From: an uncultured Synergistaceae bacterium
GTDB taxonomy: Bacteria; Synergistota; Synergistia; Synergistales; Dethiosulfovibrionaceae
Direction: 5' to 3'
DNA length: 33,580 bases
Assembly: GCA_902489135.1 (NCBI GenBank)
Contig: CABTYW010000013.1
Location: 1-33,580, forward strand
The number at the start of each line of letters is the position of its first letter. Positions within the stretch are counted from its first letter, which is position 1. Under the pieces are notes generated by a model. The model was not told the origin of the DNA, ran no database searches, and saw nothing but the letters and a program-made list of their open reading frames with translations. Both the position numbers and the translations under genes were made by a program. Of this stretch, positions 30,375-33,580 are shown piece after piece.

Positions 30375-31604
30375 TCAGTCAAGAGGCGAAACCGGCTCCC
30401 CGCCTTGATAACATTCCGGAATCTGCGCTCGGTGGTAATCGACACTTTCGTGCTGCAGCTTGGGACGCATTAAAATGTCGCAGCCCGTCATGGCCAATCC
30501 CTGAGCGCCTTTGAGACAAACTTCAAGGGCCCCGGGCGTTCGTGCCGCCGCCGCAAATTCCTTGCTGTGGGCCTGAACCGTCTCGTCGTCGGTGATGGAA
30601 AGGTAGTCATGAATAACGGGAAGCTTGATGGAAACGTTGCCGATGTCAGAAGAGCCACAGGGCTTCTTGGGATCGGGCCAATTCATTTCAATGCCCAACA
30701 GCTCCATATTGTCCTTGAACGCTTCATTCATCGGCCTGTTGGGATAACGCTCGGCAGAGACCTCTTCGCTGAGGATCGCGGCCTTGGCGCCGGTAAGCTT
30801 TTCCGAGTTGGCGGCGCAGCCTTTCACCAGTTCCATCAGCTCCATGACTCGGCTCATGGTATCGGCGCGAAGACAGAACGACGCGGCGGCATACTCGGGA
30901 ATAATATTGGCCGCCGTGCCGCCGCAGGTAATGATACCGTTAACGTTGTCCTGAGGCTCAAAGGTGGGGCGCATGACGTCAATCTGGTTAAAAAGCGAAA
31001 TCAAAGCACTGAGCGCGTTGATGCCGTTTTTCGGCACCGAAGAATGGGCCGCCTTCCCGTGAAATTCCACGGACATACCTACGGCGGCCCGTCCGCCGCG
31101 CCCGACAATGTTGGCACTTTTTCCGCCGGAAGAGGGATGCATCATCATCGCAAAATCCACGTCATCAAAAGCCCCTCGTTTCAGCAGCTTCACCTTGCCT
31201 GAGCCGCCTTCTTCCGCCGGCGTGCCGATGAGACAGACGCTGCCCTGAAGTTCTTTTATCACCGACGCAAGGCCAAGAAAAGCGCCCACAGAACACGCCG
31301 CGATCAAATTGTGACCACAGCCGTGGCCAACGCCGTTGAGCGCGTCATACTCCGCAAGGAACGCCACGCGGGGACCTCCGGAGCGTCCCGCGCAATCGGC
31401 ACGGAAGGATGTGGGAATGTCCTTGTAGGCCGACTGAACGGCAAAACCGCGTTTTTCAAGAAACGCCCTGATAAATTCCGCGGCTTTGAATTCATGCCAG
31501 CCCAGCTCAGGGTTGTCGTGAATGTCCAATGCCAGTTTTTTCAGATCGCTGGATGCCGCGTCAATAGCAGCGATAATTTCACCTTTGAGTTTTTCCACAG
31601 ACAT
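30375..31604 (-). CDS. M20-family amidohydrolase (AbgA/AbgB-like)
   Basis: A 409-residue M20D enzyme related to p-aminobenzoyl-glutamate hydrolase subunits and aminoacylases. C96 and H98 in GHGCGHNLIAA and E131/E132 in GTPAEEGGSG are the expected metal and catalytic residues. FLAEYDAL (82-89) replaces the usual LRAD(M/C)DAL and is typical of the AbgA/AbgB-like branch. HGKAAHSSVPKNGINA is the dimerisation-domain segment with the His that completes the neighbouring active site. The ATG at 31604 has AAAGGA at 4-5 bases; the open frame continues 26 codons upstream without family similarity. It stands alone on the minus strand. Substrate unassigned. Confidence 0.92.
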   Translation of the reverse strand: MSVEKLKGEIIAAIDAASSDLKKLALDIHDNPELGWHEFKAAEFIRAFLEKRGFAVQSAYKDIPTSFRADCAGRSGGPRVAFLAEYDALNGVGHGCGHNLIAACSVGAFLGLASVIKELQGSVCLIGTPAEEGGSGKVKLLKRGAFDDVDFAMMMHPSSGGKSANIVGRGGRAAVGMSVEFHGKAAHSSVPKNGINALSALISLFNQIDVMRPTFEPQDNVNGIITCGGTAANIIPEYAAASFCLRADTMSRVMELMELVKGCAANSEKLTGAKAAILSEEVSAERYPNRPMNEAFKDNMELLGIEMNWPDPKKPCGSSDIGNVSIKLPVIHDYLSITDDETVQAHSKEFAAAARTPGALEVCLKGAQGLAMTGCDILMRPKLQHESVDYHRAQIPECYQGGEPVSPLD

Positions 31605-32227
31605 GCCGTCCTTTCGATGTTTCTCCCGCGAGTGCGCCGGGATCTTTAAAGCATTGCGGAGCCTCTTCTGCCTATGCCCCATTCCTCAGTTTCCGCGCCG
31701 ATGCGGCCGCGCTCATTCCGATCATTGTGCAGATCTCGTCCTGAGCATCCGCTCATTGTTCGGTCATATATTAACACAAAGTTTTTCTCCAAGCTTCCCG
31801 GCGGTGCACCTGTGATGAAAATTGCCGCTTTTTCATGAGGCTTTCCGTGTTTTCCCCGTCGGTCAACGCCATGAATTTTCCTGTCCGCAATACTAAACCG
31901 CTCTTCAAAAGCACAACAACAGGCGGCTACGCCGCCGCGATAACGCGCATATTTTTCGCGCAGCAGTTCCCTTCATCGGTTATTTCCCCTTCCACGGAAA
32001 GCTGGGCGGCCGCACGTCAAAGGTCACTCTCACTCGTCATGATCTCCGGACTCTCATTTTGAATGCACCGATAAAATCTCCGCTCAAAAAACTTGCCCCT
32101 TTTTCGTTATTCAATAATCATCCGCTTGCAAGAACAAATAACGAGAGCGCCGCCTGCGGGGAAAAACGTCGAAACGGTGTTTTTCCGCGAATTAGAGAGC
32201 GCGCTGTAATAGCACAGGCATTTTTTT

Positions 32228-32243
32228 ACATTGGCATACCACA
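32228..32243. promoter_or_regulatory. orphan GntR-type operator-like site
   Basis: ACATTGGCATACCACA matches the operator region at 18342-18357 in 15 of 16 positions, including the flanking ACAT and CACA. A TTTACA sits where TTGACA sits in the other site, but no -10 follows at the right distance and no gene starts nearby on the plus strand. Confidence 0.5.
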
Positions 32244-32403
32244 ATCCGCAGGGAATACCCGCTTCAACTGCGGCACGTCGTCCCCCGAGCTGTTGGAAAG
32301 CCGTGCTGTTTTCATCGAAAGGCGCTTCGGGATAAAACCGTAAAAAACGTTCCTCCCGTGGGAACGGTCGTAGTTTCTCCCGTTCCCGTCGGCACAGCGA
32401 CAA

Positions 32404-32435
32404 AGAAGCCGCCTCAGCGTCTTGAGGCGGCTTCT
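32404..32435 (-). terminator. terminator of the gamma-glutamyltransferase gene
   Basis: Perfect 13-bp stem: 32404-32416 with 32423-32435, 6-base loop, followed leftward by TTTGTCG. It lies about 50 bases after the stop codon at 32488. Confidence 0.7.
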
Positions 32436-32487
32436 CCGATTTCGTCGATATCAAATATCAACTGTCGGCAGATCTCTGCCGAATCAA

Positions 32488-33580
32488 TCAGAACTCATGG
32501 CGAGAATCGTGGCTTCCCGTCACCGCTCCGGTTTCGGGGTCGATCAAAATGGCGTTGACGTCGCCCATGTAGGACTTGAGCGGCAGGGAGTAGCCCATGG
32601 AACGCAGTTCCTCCACGACATCGCCGCCCAGTCCGTTCATGGGCTCCACGCGCAGCTCGTCGGGCAGCCACTGCATATGCACTCGCGGTGCGCTGACGGC
32701 CTCGTTGATGGGCATTTTATGGTCGATCACGTTGGAAATCACCTGCAGGACGGTGGTGATGATACGGGCGCCGCCGGGGCTGCCGAGAACCATGAAGATC
32801 CGTCCGTCCTTGGAAACGATGGAGGGGCTCATGGAGCTGAGCGGCCGCTTGTAGGGCTCAACGGCGTTGGCGTCGCCGCCGACCAGGCCGTACACGTTGG
32901 GAACGCCCGGCTTGACTGAGAAATCATCCATTTCGTTGTTCAGCAGGAAGCCCGCGCCTTTCACGGCCGCGCCGGAACCGTAGGATTCGTTGATAGTGTA
33001 GGTCACGGAGACGGCGTTGCCGGCGCTGTCCACCACCGAATAATGCGTGGTGTTGGTGCCTTCGTGCAGGGCGCCGAGACCGGGACGGACTTTGTCGCTG
33101 GGCGTCGCGCCCCCTTCGATCTGCTTGAACAGTTTACGGGCGTATTCTTTGGATGACAGCTCGGCGGGGATCTTCACGAAAGCGGGATCGCCCAAATACT
33201 CGCTGCGGTCCGCGTAGGCCCGGCGCATGGCTTCGGCCATAAGGTGCAGCGTCTCGGATGTGTTGAAGCCCATTTTGGCGACGTCGGCATTTTCCATGAT
33301 GTTGAGAATTTCGGCGACGACGATGCCGCCGCTGGAGGGCGGGGGCATGGAGACGATCTTGTAGCCGCGGTAATCGGCCACGCTGGGCTCGCGCCAGACG
33401 GGCCGATAGCGGGCAAGGTCCTCTTTGGTGATGAGGCCGCCGTTGCGCTTCATATCGGCGGCAATCAGTTCGGCCGTCTTCCCCTCGTAGAACTCGCGCG
33501 GGCCGTTTTTCGCAATGCGGCGCAGCGTTTTCGCCAGATCCTTCTGGCGGAAGCGCTCGCCTTCTTTATAGGTCGATCCG
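32488..33580 (-). CDS. ggt: gamma-glutamyltransferase (5' end beyond the window)
   Basis: The last 363 codons of a gamma-glutamyltranspeptidase; the frame runs off the right edge without a start, so signal peptide and N-terminal part are unseen. The enzyme transfers or hydrolyses the gamma-glutamyl group of glutathione and similar compounds, usually outside the membrane after self-cleavage into two chains. The autocatalytic nucleophile is the first Thr of TTHYSVVDSAGNAVSVTYT. PLSSMSPSIV and GSPGGARIITTVLQ form the gamma-glutamyl site. The large-subunit part includes FYEGKTAELIAADM and LARYRPVWREP. An internal Met at 33453 could be mistaken for the start, but homologous sequence continues upstream of it. 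Confidence 0.95.
   Translation of the reverse strand, partial: GSTYKEGERFRQKDLAKTLRRIAKNGPREFYEGKTAELIAADMKRNGGLITKEDLARYRPVWREPSVADYRGYKIVSMPPPSSGGIVVAEILNIMENADVAKMGFNTSETLHLMAEAMRRAYADRSEYLGDPAFVKIPAELSSKEYARKLFKQIEGGATPSDKVRPGLGALHEGTNTTHYSVVDSAGNAVSVTYTINESYGSGAAVKGAGFLLNNEMDDFSVKPGVPNVYGLVGGDANAVEPYKRPLSSMSPSIVSKDGRIFMVLGSPGGARIITTVLQVISNVIDHKMPINEAVSAPRVHMQWLPDELRVEPMNGLGGDVVEELRSMGYSLPLKSYMGDVNAILIDPETGAVTGSHDSRHEF

Larger units (their letters stand above)
31605..32487. other. gene-free stretch of about 880 bases
   Basis: No frame here has convincing codon use or a ribosome site. The AT-richer part (31740-32260) contains one orphan operator-like palindrome (32232-32241), and the right end holds the terminator of the gamma-glutamyltransferase gene. 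It may include a promoter for the leftward M20 gene, but no good match was found. Confidence 0.5.

Noticed and set aside
30016..30408. Plus-strand frame of 130 codons spanning repeat copy 2
   Set aside because: Starts inside GC-rich repeat-flanking DNA, is frame-shifted relative to copy 1, has no ribosome site and ends inside the opposing M20 gene.
1..33580. tRNA, rRNA, CRISPR, phage or insertion-sequence genes
   Set aside because: No cloverleaf-type sequences, regularly spaced repeats or transposase/integrase motifs were recognised anywhere in the window by eye.

Overview
The window looks like chromosomal DNA of an anaerobic, amino-acid- and peptide-fermenting bacterium. The best guess is Synergistota (Pyramidobacter-like), inferred from gene content: a SUF-only Fe-S operon, a complete hut operon with a long-type urocanase, fused binding-protein/permease amino-acid transporters, several M20 peptidases and gamma-glutamyltransferase. 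This is inference; no rRNA or other taxonomic marker lies in the window. No tRNA, CRISPR array, insertion sequence or phage gene was seen.

Layout. (1) 1-4676, minus strand: tightly packed sufC-sufB-sufD-sufS-sufU, with sufU cut by the window edge. (2) 5033-9231, plus strand: an amino-acid ABC transporter with one ATPase and two tandem paralogous proteins, each fusing a binding protein to a permease, behind a clear promoter and a structured leader. (3) 9345-13294, minus strand: an M20D amidohydrolase, a YfcC-type carrier and a MalY/PatB-type C-S lyase. (4) 13400-14110: a nearly gene-free stretch with apparent coding debris. (5) 14111-21637: a catabolic locus around a FadR-type GntR regulator. 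On one side, reading left, is an MmgE/PrpD protein with a two-subunit Fe-S hydro-lyase. On the other side, reading right, are an AbgT-type transporter and a PepV-type M20 peptidase. The same palindrome, TGGTATACCA, sits by the promoter region of both arms. (6) 22026-22310: an isolated 94-residue acidic protein of unknown function. (7) 22458-28195, minus strand: iclR-hutI-hutU-hutH. (8) 28559-29743, plus strand: an imidazolonepropionase-like amidohydrolase divergent from hut. (9) 29744-30374: gene-free DNA with a ~97-99 bp direct repeat. (10) 30375-31604, minus strand: another M20 amidohydrolase. (11) 31605-32487: gene-free, with an orphan copy of the palindrome. (12) 32488 to the right edge, minus strand: gamma-glutamyltransferase, 5' end missing.

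How it fits together. Most of the window imports and dismantles amino acids, acyl-amino acids and small peptides: ABC and AbgT/YfcC uptake, M20 hydrolases, C-S lyase, gamma-glutamyltransferase and histidine breakdown to formiminoglutamate. SUF supplies clusters for enzymes such as the Fe-S hydro-lyase. The block from about 9.3 to 22.3 kb is visibly more AT-rich than both flanks and is bounded by strong hairpins, which suggests a later-acquired or separately evolving catabolic segment. The most novel-looking unit is the GntR-centred locus at 14.1-21.6 kb: its operator logic can be read from the sequence, but its substrate is unknown.
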